Source of the DNA: Siphlonurus alternatus
Lineage: Eukaryota; Arthropoda; Insecta; Ephemeroptera; Siphlonuridae
Assembly: GCA_949825025.1 (NCBI GenBank)
Contig: OX463782.1
Location: 32,769,351 to 32,833,350, forward strand
Reading direction: 5' to 3'
DNA: 64,000 nucleotides
Of the stretch, positions 1 through 10,900 are shown piece by piece. Each line of letters begins with the position of its first letter. Within the stretch, counting starts at the first letter, position 1. A program made the position numbers and the translations under genes. The notes under the pieces were generated by a model that ran no database searches, was not told where the DNA came from, and saw nothing but the letters and a program-made list of their open reading frames with translations.

Positions 1-3
1 TTA

Positions 4-58
4 GCGAGGAAAAATCGCTTTCCCGCAGTGATTTAACCGAGCCGCGATTTTTCCTCGC
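4..58. repeat. 15-bp inverted repeat (hairpin) at window edge
   Basis: GCGAGGAAAAATCGC at 4-18 is repeated in exact reverse complement at 44-58, with a 25-base loop. It may be the end of a palindromic element cut by the window edge. No target duplication can be judged. Confidence 0.6.
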
Positions 59-558
59 CAATATGGCTGCCATACAGTTTCACTGCAAGTACGCTTTTTT
101 CGCCCCGCCAAGCCTCGCGTGACATCGCTCCATGGAAAAGCACTTTTTTTATACAAAAATATTTTTTCTGTGAATCGAAATAACATCAAAATGAATGTAT
201 CTATTTTATTGGAGTAATTACTAATTAGCTATCTCTAAAATATGAGCAAAGTAAGTTTTCTTTAATTCCTTTTATTATTAACAAAACAAACAATGAAATC
301 TTTCTTCGCACCATTAATTACGTAACAAAAAAGGACAAACATTTTTGCATATTTAAGGTAACAAATATAATAAAAAAATTAAACTATTTTAAATACACTT
401 ACATTAAAATACATTGAAAGAGTTGTACAATTCGACATTCAGTCTTCAAACTTGTAATTTTTATATAATAAGTATTTACTGTATACAATCAAAATTAAAA
501 ACATGCAGGTGAGATATAAATTAACAGTAGTGCCAATGAAACAAATTTGATATTTATG
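59..558. other. 3' flank of the Gly/His-rich gene
   Basis: AT-rich sequence without a supportable gene. On the minus strand, possible AATAAA poly(A) signals lie at about 271-276 and 204-209 (TTTATT on plus), downstream of the stop codon of the minus-strand gene. Nothing else is recognised. Confidence 0.4.
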
Positions 559-3359
559 TTAATTTTTGCTCCACGTTCTATGGCCACTGTAGTAATCTCG
601 AAGCTGCCAACCACCCTCATCGTTATTTTTGTAGACATGGCTATCTCCTCCATTTCGGTGCCACTTGTGACCTCCGCTTGTCGTTCCAAGGTCACTACGT
701 TTGTTGTCCCATCCACTGGGAAATACTGTATACCATCCACTGCTACCACCCCCACTGCTGTGACCATGATTGTCTCCACCCCCACTTTCACTCCCTCCTT
801 CCCCACTGCTATGACCATGTCCTTCATCCATATGTCCTCCTCCGCTGTCATGCTTTTTACCTTCTACCCAATGACTCCACCCCCCACTATGTTTCTTATC
901 ATCATGACCTCCACCCTCTTTTTTCCCATGACCTCCATGACTTCCTCCACGGCCGCTACCATGATCCCCTCCCCCATGTTTCTTTCCACCTCCTCCTTCC
1001 TCGTGTTTTTTTTCACCTTCCTCGTGCTTTTTCCAACCTCCCTCATGACCCCCTCCACCTCCCTCATGCTTTTTCCCTCCTCCCTCGTGCTTTTTTCCTT
1101 CTCCCCAGTGTTTTTCCCAAACTTCCTCATGACCCCCTCCACCTCCCTCGTGCTTTTTTCCTCCTTCCCCGTGCTTTTTCCAACCTCCCTCATGACCTTC
1201 CATATGTTTTTTCTCCCCTCCATGTCCTTCTTCCTCATGACTATGTTCTCCCACTTTCCCATTGTCATGGCGATCCTCTTCATTGTGATGACTCTTCCAT
1301 CCATGATGTCCTTTATCATGGTCATCTTTTTTCTTCAAAACAACATATTTGGTGTGCGTGTGGTGGATGATCTTCACTTTGTACGGAGCGTAGATCCTGA
1401 TTGTCCTGCTTGGAAAATAATAACCATTAGAAAATTAATGCAAGTTTAACTGTGCTGTTTTTTTTTTTTTGTAATCATAATAATTTAGAAGAACGTTCGC
1501 ACCTTTTTTTCGCAGCGTCGACAGCAATAATGATGCTCAGCACCAATACCACGCTCTGTAACATTCACCAGAGAGTAAATTAATTACAAATTAATTACAA
1601 ATTATATAATATATATTATATACTCTTATATAACGATTAGCATTATAAAGTATTAATGTTTCATCAGAAACAATGCAATGAATCACCGACTCTCGATTAG
1701 GGGCTATTTTATTGCGCATTATTTATTTATCATCACGCATAATTTAATTTTTGTGTAAATCTAATAATATTAATTATAAGAAGTATTGTTATATGATGAA
1801 TGATAATATTCTAGCTGTAATTTTCAGAATCAATTATTGTAAATTAATTAACTAAGGGTGTCGTAAAAATGAACTACTGGAATATTGAAAATGAATAAAA
1901 TATTGTTCATTCATTTGTAAAAAGAAATGCACTAAAATTTTATGGCTCTTATACACACCATTTAATATTTGTAAAAATGTGATGTAACATAGTAATGAAA
2001 AAAGTGACATACACCGTGCGGTAAAAAAAAGAGACACTTTCTCTGACAAATTGAGAGAAAAATTTGAATGGTTTTTACTATCAAAAAATTAAAAGCTAGA
2101 CTACCGAACCTGCTATTTTTATGAAAGTAATAGAGAGGCATTAATAAAAAAATAAAATCGTATTAACTTTATAAGCATATATCATATTAAACGGTGAGCT
2201 ATGATCGAAACAGCTAGGCTGATATTAATACTCTCTTCTCCATTGATTAATATATAATTTAAATAAATCCAAAAAAGTATTTAATGAATGAGCTCGGAAT
2301 TAAAGAAAAATGCTTTAGTATTGATTATCAGTATTATATGACTGAAAATTTTAAACGTTTGTATTTTTAAAAGGCACACGTTGTATAAATTAGTATAAAT
2401 TACAATTAGGAAGTTTTGTACTCAGATATTACAAAAAACATGATGTTTTAATCACATGTAGCAAATCCTCTTAGGCTAAAAAATGATAATAAACTTATAA
2501 AAATATTATTGAAATTTACATTAAATTTCTCATCATTAGATGCTCTCATTTTTCATCTGATTCAACAGAATTACATTTAAAAAGAAATACAGAAGTGAAA
2601 CAAATTAATTAAAATAGTTGCAAATTTTTTTGTTTTTTTGTCCTTTTTGTTCGAATTGGGAATTTAAATTCTACTTCAGGTGCAAATAAGAAAAAAAAAA
2701 ATATTTTCACGAAGAATCAACATGAAATATCTCATTGCATGAATTTTTATACATGAATTTTTGTCCAGATGTTTCTCAGTTGGAACGGTTGAATAAATGT
2801 TTAATAGTAATTATACTTGTTAACAAGCATATAATTATTTTTTATTCGAAGATAGAGATTTTGCCAGAAAGTATATTAAGAATGACGAATTTTAATATAC
2901 TTTATTAAAAATAAATATATAACAATTACAAAAATTAGAGTACATTATTTTTAATTTTTCGTTCATATTCCGTTATTTACTTTCTGCATGTAAAAAAGCT
3001 CACGATGCGTTCAAATGTCAAACAAAAATTTTCACTAGTAAAAATCTTTCACTTGTTAGAATATTTGCATACAATTAAATTATAATATTATTACCATTAT
3101 AATTATGACAGTTATACTTATAAGAATCAATCAATTGATGGGCACTCTGAGGTTTCGGACCGCTTCACTTATTAAAAATATCAATAAAATAATATCATAA
3201 TTTATAAAATCACAAATCAAACGAAAATCCCCTAATTTTTCCAATCCATCAAATTGCACCTTTCCTCCAAACAACATGACACTGTCAACACGAGCACAGT
3301 ATAATTATATAAATATTGCAGCCACTAATGTTATCACTCACCAGCCACAAGAGTCGCAT
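559..3359 (-). CDS. Secreted Gly/His/Lys-rich protein (cuticle-like)
   Basis: The inferred CDS has three exons on the minus strand: 3342-3359, 1503-1555 and 559-1405. They join in phase (18+53+847 nt) into 305 codons plus stop. Exon 1 encodes MRLLWL and ends at a consensus GTGAGT donor. Exon 2 (SVVLVLSIIIAVDA) completes a signal peptide of about 20 residues and ends AAG|GTGCGA. Exon 3 begins after CAAGCAG. The mature start has YKVKIIHHTHTKYVV, a style common in arthropod secreted/cuticular proteins, followed by a low-complexity body rich in KKHEGGG, HEGGWKKH and GGGGGH units and a Ser/Gly/His tail. Such proteins often bind metals or form extracellular matrix, but this function is inferred. 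Long open frames on the opposite strand and in other frames are side effects of the repeats. The family was not identified; the exon model is well supported by splice sites and phase. Confidence 0.78.
1556..3341 (-). other. Intron 1 of the Gly/His-rich gene
   Basis: AT-rich intron of about 1.8 kb, inferred between the donor CTG|GTGAGT and the acceptor TTACAG. No further gene, RNA or clear transposon is seen in it. Confidence 0.6.
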
Positions 3360-3403
3360 TGTCACAAACTGATAGTGTCACGGCCTGTGTCCATCATTTT
3401 ATA
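3360..3403 (-). promoter_or_regulatory. TATA box and TCAGT initiator of the Gly/His-rich gene
   Basis: Reading the minus strand, TATAAAA lies at 3403-3397 and an arthropod-type initiator TCAGT at 3372-3368. The predicted start base (A, 3370) is 33 bases from the first T of the TATA box. The ATG at 3359 follows after an 11-base leader. Spacing and order are those of a focused RNA polymerase II promoter. Confidence 0.7.
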
Positions 3404-5940
3404 CCAAACCAATGTGTCCGCGGATGGTCGCATAGTTTCTCTCCTTTTTCTGTCAACGTTTGTTATACTTAATCAGCTAGTACGGATCACGGCAGTCCCC
3501 TCCTATAAAATGTAGGGGGTGGTTAAGCATCACTGGTGTTAGTGTAATAGTAACTGTATACATCTGATTCGGCATATTCTATTTACATTAAATATATCGC
3601 AACAACCGTTTAGTCTTTTGTAGTGGTTTCTCAAAATCGATTATTATAATAATGCGGTTAAAATCTTAACACAGTGCGTACTATATTGATTTCCTTCCGG
3701 TTTATATTCAATTTAGAGATTTTAGAACGTTAAAAGTAATTCAAAGGTGGATTGAAATTTTAGCTGATGACACTGCGATTTTTGAAAATTAAATTTATAC
3801 TGCATTTTTAAATTTACGACTAATACATTAATTTTTATAAATAACAAGTATGGGATATTACTTGTACCCGGCGGAACCATATGAAATGCCTATAATACAC
3901 AGACCTTATGGGTGACATCCTATAATTTGTTTGGCATCAAGGTATGAGTGATAAGAGAAGCAGCATCGACTCACCTTCACTCCTCGAATTCAATACACAT
4001 CGTTGCCGATATCATGCGAACAAATAGGAATTTTTTATGGTCCTTTCGGTACAATGAAATGAAATACATTGTAGTATATTGCTCGTGTTTATAATATATA
4101 ACGACATTAACGACTATAACGTTCAATACGGGAAATAGCAAGTCCGATTTGCTCGCGTGCAAATTTGTAGTTTTTTTTTTTAAATAAATCTAACAAAAAT
4201 AAAAAAAAATAACAATACTTTAAATAATTTTTGTAAATCGTCAAATAATAATTGAAAATAAAATGTTGTCTTCACATTTTACAAAAAAACGTAACAAAGA
4301 GATATCGAGTTACAATACATTTATTTTTCTTGTATGTATTATATATATTGTACGTGTATTTCGCCTTTTTTTAATAAAGAGCAAATTTAGTATTTTAATT
4401 ATACATTTTTATTTTAGATAGAATCTGTACATAAAATACAAAAGTTTTGAAAGCTCATCATGCATAATTCGAAATAGGAAATCTATTTTAAAAAACATCA
4501 TAATTTTGACTAAAGAAGCTAGGATTATGATAATGAAGATATAAAATATATTGTATAGGAAATGAGATATCATAATTAAACAATGAAAAAATAAAAATAT
4601 GTTTACATAACTATTTTATAGTATTTTTAGTTTTTATACAACACATTTACAATTTCATTGTTAAAAAATTATGAAAGTTTTTAGATTTTTACTCAATTGA
4701 AAAACGAAAGTATAAATATTTTTTAAGTATTTTACAGTAATAATATTTAGCTTAATAACTTTTTTTTTATTTAAATATAAGAAATTGATTTCCATATTTT
4801 ATTATTATTAATTTTGAAGTACGTTGATCTTAAATTAAAATGGCTTGAAAGTATTGAACTATTGTTATATTATATATTTACAACTTTACTTTCCATTTTA
4901 AGATGAAACTATTTTTCCATTGTTTGACAAAGAGGTGAATGTGCAATCCCAAGGGGCATTCGCCTTCTCTCGTAAGGTCCGAACACTTTTCCTCTCGCAC
5001 CAGAACTAATGGGAATATGCAATGACTAAAAAACATGGTCCTTCTGTTTAGTGAGTGGTCAATAGACAGTGAAAGGTTATATACAAAATACTACTTTCTA
5101 TAACATTAAATTTTATTTGGTAAAAGCATTATAACGCATCAGAGAATAATGAATATTATTATATATAATATATAACTTTTTCTTATGACAGTGTTATTTA
5201 AATTTTATTTAAATTATTTAAAGTTTGATTTATAAGTAAAAAAGTTATATAAACTTAAACAGAACAGAGTTTTCATTTTTAAATTAGTCTTTTTTATTTA
5301 CTTCATAAAAGTGCATACCTTTATTTTTTTTTTTTTTTTTGTTATGCTGCATGGAGAAATAATTGGTTGTCGTTTTGATTCGATCTATTTCGCACGCACT
5401 TTCCACACTACTGGAGTTAAAAAAAAAATAATGTCCACTCGACGGCAGGACGTACTTCTTGTGGAAATGCAGTCCAAGTAATATTGAAAAGTTGAAGCAT
5501 TTTGTTTTTTATATATAAACACAAGTAATTTCATATATTATATTCTTTTTTGTTCTTTGATATGATTAAGACAATATATTGCAAGAATTAAGGCATAAAA
5601 ACGTAATTTTTTATTATTTTTGCAAATTATAGAGGAAGAGAAGACATATTATATTATAAGACCTTAGATAGCTTTTTTCATAATTTAAAATCTATTAGTA
5701 TATTTATATTAATTATGTCATATATTATATTATATGCTCTCACACAATTAACAGCTCAAAAATCAAAGTTATCACGAAGTTGACAAAAGCTGTGATGTCA
5801 TCATTCAGTCACGTAAAATATCTGACATCATATTTGCATTGTCTATGATTGACGCTACTGACACACACTACATCTTGCACACTATCTTATCAATCTTATG
5901 TATCCTATCAATTTTATTTAAATTTTGACAGAGGGGTAAA
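3404..5940. other. Intergenic, no supported gene
   Basis: AT-rich DNA. A second TATA-like motif on the plus strand (3504-3510), with TCACT 26 bases on, could be a divergent promoter. A 21-codon open frame starts at 3850, but there is no convincing gene. The rest is poly-A/T runs and short AT repeats. Confidence 0.4.
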
Positions 5941-5954
5941 AAAAGGGATATATT

Positions 5955-6060
5955 CGTCGTTTTATGATGATTCCGAGCTCTATCCATTATCCCGCCGCAA
6001 GCTGTATATAAGCTCTTTGTTAGGGGTGTATCCTAGTTGTAAAAAATAATAATAATAAAA
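5955..6060 (+). mobile_element. LINE/SINE 3'-tail fragment ending in (TAA)n
   Basis: The segment ends in AGGGGTGTATCC, then TTGTAAAAAA and (TAA)n. The same layout recurs at 35340-35425, with the shared blocks CCGCCGC, AAGCTGTA, AAGCTCTT and AGGGGTGTATCC. Such tails are typical of CR1/L2-type retroposons and SINEs that borrow them. It is a 5'-truncated, non-coding remnant. Confidence 0.5.
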
Positions 6061-6474
6061 AAAGCACTTCCACCTGATTTTTAGATATTATATTTTTATA
6101 TTATATTATTTATTTTTATTTATAATATATAATATATCATTATTTAAGAGCCGGCTATATAATTTGCCCCGAAGCCCAGAATTTACCATGCCACCAATCA
6201 CAAATAATAGAAATTAAGGGGGGGGGGGTTAAACTATAAAATAGTGATAATTATATATTATAAGATTTCCTTACAGCTGAAAATTGCGAGTAAATATTTA
6301 TATATATGTGTAAAATGTGTGTGTTTTACAGTGTGTAGGTGCATAAATATGATACTCATGCAGATACTGCATTAAATTTCTCCCCCTCATTCCTGGTACT
6401 GTACCCCATATCAATCAGTATCACATCTTAATATATAGAAACGAACAAACAAACGAATAAACGAATAAATTAAC

Positions 6475-6477
6475 AGA

Positions 6478-6536
<59 letters not shown>

Positions 6537-6538
6537 AT
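6475..6538. repeat. (AAAT)n microsatellite
   Basis: Continuous tetranucleotide run of AAAT units. Apparent peptides over it are artefacts. Confidence 0.95.
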
Positions 6539-6689
6539 ATGGTGCAGTCAGTACCGCGATCACTGTTAAAAATATAAAACAGTAATATGTACAATTAAGT
6601 AGTTGAAAGAAGAAAATAAAATGAGTTTTTAAAACCATGGTTTTCTCAACTTTAAAATTAGAAGTTTTTAATAAAATTAGAATGCAATG

Positions 6690-7490
6690 AATATTTAAAC
6701 AGAGCAAACTTGAGTAGAAGGCCACAACACGACCGCGCCCACTTTTCAATAGCCGTCCTACTGAGCAGCAGGTTTGCGTGTAATCAAATGGGAGAGGGCT
6801 TGACTTTGGTCGCGGTTTACGACAATTACGCTGTATGCTAGAGTTTTCAAAATGAAACAAGTTTAACTCTAATATAGTTTAATCTTACTGGACAACCTTT
6901 TTTTTCACGCAAAAACAATATTAATACACTTAAATTAAACTTTTATGAACCCGACTTCTGCTACTTCTGTTACATCTGCGCATGCGCCGGCATGCGCGAA
7001 GTAATAAAAGTCAGTTTACTGGCGATGACGTCATATGAACATTGAAAGCCTTTCTTCATAGCGAGTGACTTTCACTTTACTTAATTGCATTTTCTATACT
7101 TTGTATGTATCAAGTAAAGTTATTTACTACATCGAAAATAATGTATGAAAGTTGATTCAAGTACTTTTATATTTTCAATATTTCGTGACGTCATGATACA
7201 TTATTAAAGCTTGGAAGATAGAACCAAGTTCCCGCCCTAACTTTACCGTCTTATATCTCAAGAAGTATGATATTTATGAACTAAATAAAATAATTAGCAA
7301 ACGGGAGACTACATTGAAGTATTATTGCACTACAAGACACCTTCATTAATATCAAGTAAATATTTAAAAAAAAATATTTCCTCCCGATTACATTGCATGT
7401 TATTTTTTAAATTCCGGACGGCTAATGTCTCGACAGATGACGATCGCGCCGGCTGGGTTTTGGCCTCCTACTCAAGTACGCTCTGATTTA
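6690..7490. repeat. Diverged inverted repeat upstream of GCSH
   Basis: Sequence around 6690-6770 (AGAGCAAACTTGAGTAG then AGGCCACAAC and TAGCCGTCC) reappears in reverse complement around 7420-7490 (with CTACTCAAGTACGCTCTG). The arms are imperfect with gaps. This suggests an old palindromic element, with 6977-6997 in its interior. Boundaries are approximate. Confidence 0.45.
6977..6997. promoter_or_regulatory. NRF1-like palindromic motif
   Basis: TGCGCATGCGC at 6977-6987 matches the classical NRF1/EWG consensus. A second CATGCGC follows at 6991-6997. It lies about 950 bases before the ATG of GCSH, a mitochondrial gene. NRF1 control of nuclear-encoded mitochondrial genes is established in animals; its use here is inferred, and the distance is large. 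Confidence 0.3.
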
Positions 7491-7931
7491 AAGCTTATAT
7501 TATTCATATCAGCTATCAATTGGAGATGACATCATTAAAATATGCTTTTATACCCCCCATGAACTATTGTGCGATCACCCTTTGAACTTATTCAACCAGC
7601 TGATATTCTTGACCCGGAGAGGGCAGCTGATTGTAATACAGTGTTGCCAAGCGTACTCTTTGCATTACAATTTTTATCAATTTAATTATACAGAATCACA
7701 ATATTTTGTGCTGCTGTAATCTTATGACTACAAAAAAGTTAGTTTTAATGATTCGTGTACAAAAGATTTGAAAAATTGCTTCTTAAAACGTTCATCTCAA
7801 CTGGCTGCGGTTACGGCAACATTGTAATACTCATTGTAAACACGAGGATTGAGTCAATCAGGCTGATCAAGCTCACATATTGTAGATAATTTACGCTCTA
7901 GTTTAGTATCTCTTAAGTACTGACTTACAAA

Positions 7932-10900
7932 ATGGTTCTGTGTTCAATGATAGTCAGTAGATTTAGTCAAAACTGTGTTAAATCACAGTTAGTGAGTCAA
8001 ATTTTATCAAGATACACATTCGCTGCTGTGGCCAACTCCCATCGAAGGGGAATTGCGACTTCACGTGATCTCTTAGCAAGTGGTAAGGAAAGTTAGCAGA
8101 CACCTAAAATGCCTGCTAACTAAAATATGTTTTCCTTACGTATTCCAATATTGTGATCACGAGTTATTTAATTTTACATTATATTATAATTTTCATACCT
8201 TAATTACCGGTATGATATTACCGGTTACATAATTATATATGTATGCATACATCAGTACCTGCCGGTAGACATTTATATTATATGCATAACGGTATATCCA
8301 GCAGCCAGCAGTGGCATGTAGCTAGGGAAAAAATATGTACATCAGTACCTGCCGGTAGACATTTATATTATATGCATAACGGTATATCCAGCAGCCAGCA
8401 GTGGCATGCAGCTAGGGAAAAAATACAAATTTGGGGGAAGGAGTATGTGGAACCATCCTCTTTATTGCCCATATCAGTATTATATGCATACATGTACAAT
8501 ACCAGTATACTGTAGTAGGCCAATTTCCCTTTAAGATCACCGCTGCCCTGCGAGTAGCACTGCAACCCGCAGTGTGTGTTAGGAGTATAGAAGCAGAAAA
8601 ATACATGGCGGAGGAGCGGCAGCCCCAAACAAGCACACTCCAGTAGCCATGGCGTCACAAACAAGCCGAGGTAGCTTTCTTTATCTTGCTAGTCCTTATA
8701 GTTTGGCAGTGTCAAGGGAAAAACAATTGTACTGAAGCAAACTAGAAGATATGCACCACGTTTTGGCAGTGGAAATTTTTTTCCAACGTTTTCGAATCTC
8801 CTTCAATTGTCATCTGCTGAGGCCACTAAATATACATTTGGAAGAGGAGTTTGGAGCTTGCAGTTCCTGCACCGACCATCTTATCCAAAGTTTCCTCATG
8901 TTGCAAAAGCAAATGCTGGGATAAACCTGTAGGCCATGGCCGCTTGTGCGAATGGACATATTGTGTCAAAAAGTACCGATACTCCCCCCTCCCTACCAAT
9001 ACATCTCAGCAGTGGTTACATAATATATTATGCTTATTGGTACAATCTTTCAAGCAAGAGTTTATATGCTTGAAAATCTCTGGTTAAATGACAATGACGC
9101 AGTTTTCATTTCTGATTGTGGGCTACATAAATAAAAGCAGAACTACAAAATTTATGTCATTCCCAAAAAAAAATCAGATATAAACTGTTTTGAAAGACTG
9201 TTATGTACATTATGTAATACACAAAGAACTTATTCTGTGCTCAAATGAATGTACAGTACTCTTTTTCCAATAGTTTTCTCAACGTGTGTATGATTTAAAT
9301 TCACAAAAATATTAGTTTTAGAGAAAAAATTCTAGACAATATTGAAAATATTTAAGTTCCTGTAAAAATTGTTGTTTTTTAATTTTTTTTCATGATGTAG
9401 AATGATCATGTAGGATTTAGATTCTAGTTAATTTTTTAACACCGTTTATAACACTTCCCATGTTTTCAGAAAGAAAATACACAGACAAGCACGAATGGGT
9501 CCAGCTGGATGGGAAAATTGGAACAATTGGAATTACAAATTATGCACAGGTAAATATAATTGAGCATTATGACACCAGAATTATAAAATTGGTACTTTCT
9601 TGAAAATGTTATGGTCAAGCATTCATTACTGTACATACACCCATTTACAGAGAATGGATTAACGCATTTCATCACGGTATAGATAGGTTAAACTGTAGTT
9701 TAATTTGAAGAGGTCTCTGCAATTGGGTGATAGAATTTAAAGAAAGTGTAGTTATTTATAAAATTTTAAAATCTACCTAATAAAGACAAAAATCTTAAAA
9801 TTTGCTTGTTTAAAAAGATTACACTGAAACACCTGATTTAATATTCAGATTTGAAATTTAATAATGGGATTTTCATGCTCTCCTCCCGTTCATTTACTGT
9901 GACTACGCGTCCTGACTGCCTGTTTGTTATCAGGACGCCCTCGGTGATGTTGTATACGCCCAGCTGCCAGATGTTGGCTCGGAATTCTCACAGATGGGTA
10001 AGATACATTGCCGACACATTTTTGCTGTCTTAATTTTTTTTCCCTCTCTTTATCTTGTAATGTTATTTGGGGATAGATGAGGGTGGAAACACCCCTTTGT
10101 ATTACTAGATCTCTAAGGGAGGAGGGGAATTATCCAATCACCCCTCTCCCCTGGATTCTTGCTCACTTTCTATGTGATAGTACACAGTGTCTGTTGTGTA
10201 TTCTTTGTAATAAATTATTTTAAGTTCTGAGTTATATTTATTAATACTTTATTTAAGGTATAACCTGAGAATTTGTCTGTCAAGGTCAAGAGGCGTGGCT
10301 ACACCTGCAAATCTGACAACACTGTTGCAATAGTAATTGCGAATAAAAGATTAGGAGGGGGTGGTAACTACAGTCCTTGAGAGCGTTGCCAAGTTTCTTA
10401 GGACATATCAGAAACGATCATCGCCACGGTTCGAAATATATGAAAACAATTCAGAAAAATAGTCCAAAAAATTAGCTTTTAATCCATGTAAAATTTAAAA
10501 AAAAATCTCGAGCCGTTTTTGGGCAATGTTGATTGAAAAATTTAACATTGAAAGGATACAAAATACACATTTGAATAAATTAATTATAATTAAACCAACG
10601 GTTAAAAAAATCTGAAAAAAATCAGTAGTATTTGGACAATTGTTGTAAGTCTACCAAATTAATTTCAAGAACATCTGTCGATACGACTTTTTTCGTCCGA
10701 ATATCTCAGGTTAAGCCTTAAATTGAATTTGGTAGGCAAGCTTAATCTGATTACATTATTATATTTAACTTTGCTTGAGCAGATACTAGGTTACAACATC
10801 TCTTATCTCGTGCTTATCATGTGTATTTTTCAACCTTCGTGGTGGACTATTAGAAGTGTTTTGCTAAATGATTGCATTAAATCTGATAAAATGTTTCGAA

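Noticed and set aside
547..1449. 300-codon plus-strand frame, rich in Met/Phe/Ser/Thr/Pro
   Set aside because: It is the reverse of the repetitive minus-strand Gly/His-rich exon. The minus strand has signal peptide, splice sites in phase and promoter; the plus strand has none.
6411..6860. 149-codon minus-strand frame
   Set aside because: Half is the (AAAT)n repeat read as FIYLFIYL; the other half falls in a diverged inverted repeat and matches nothing recognised.
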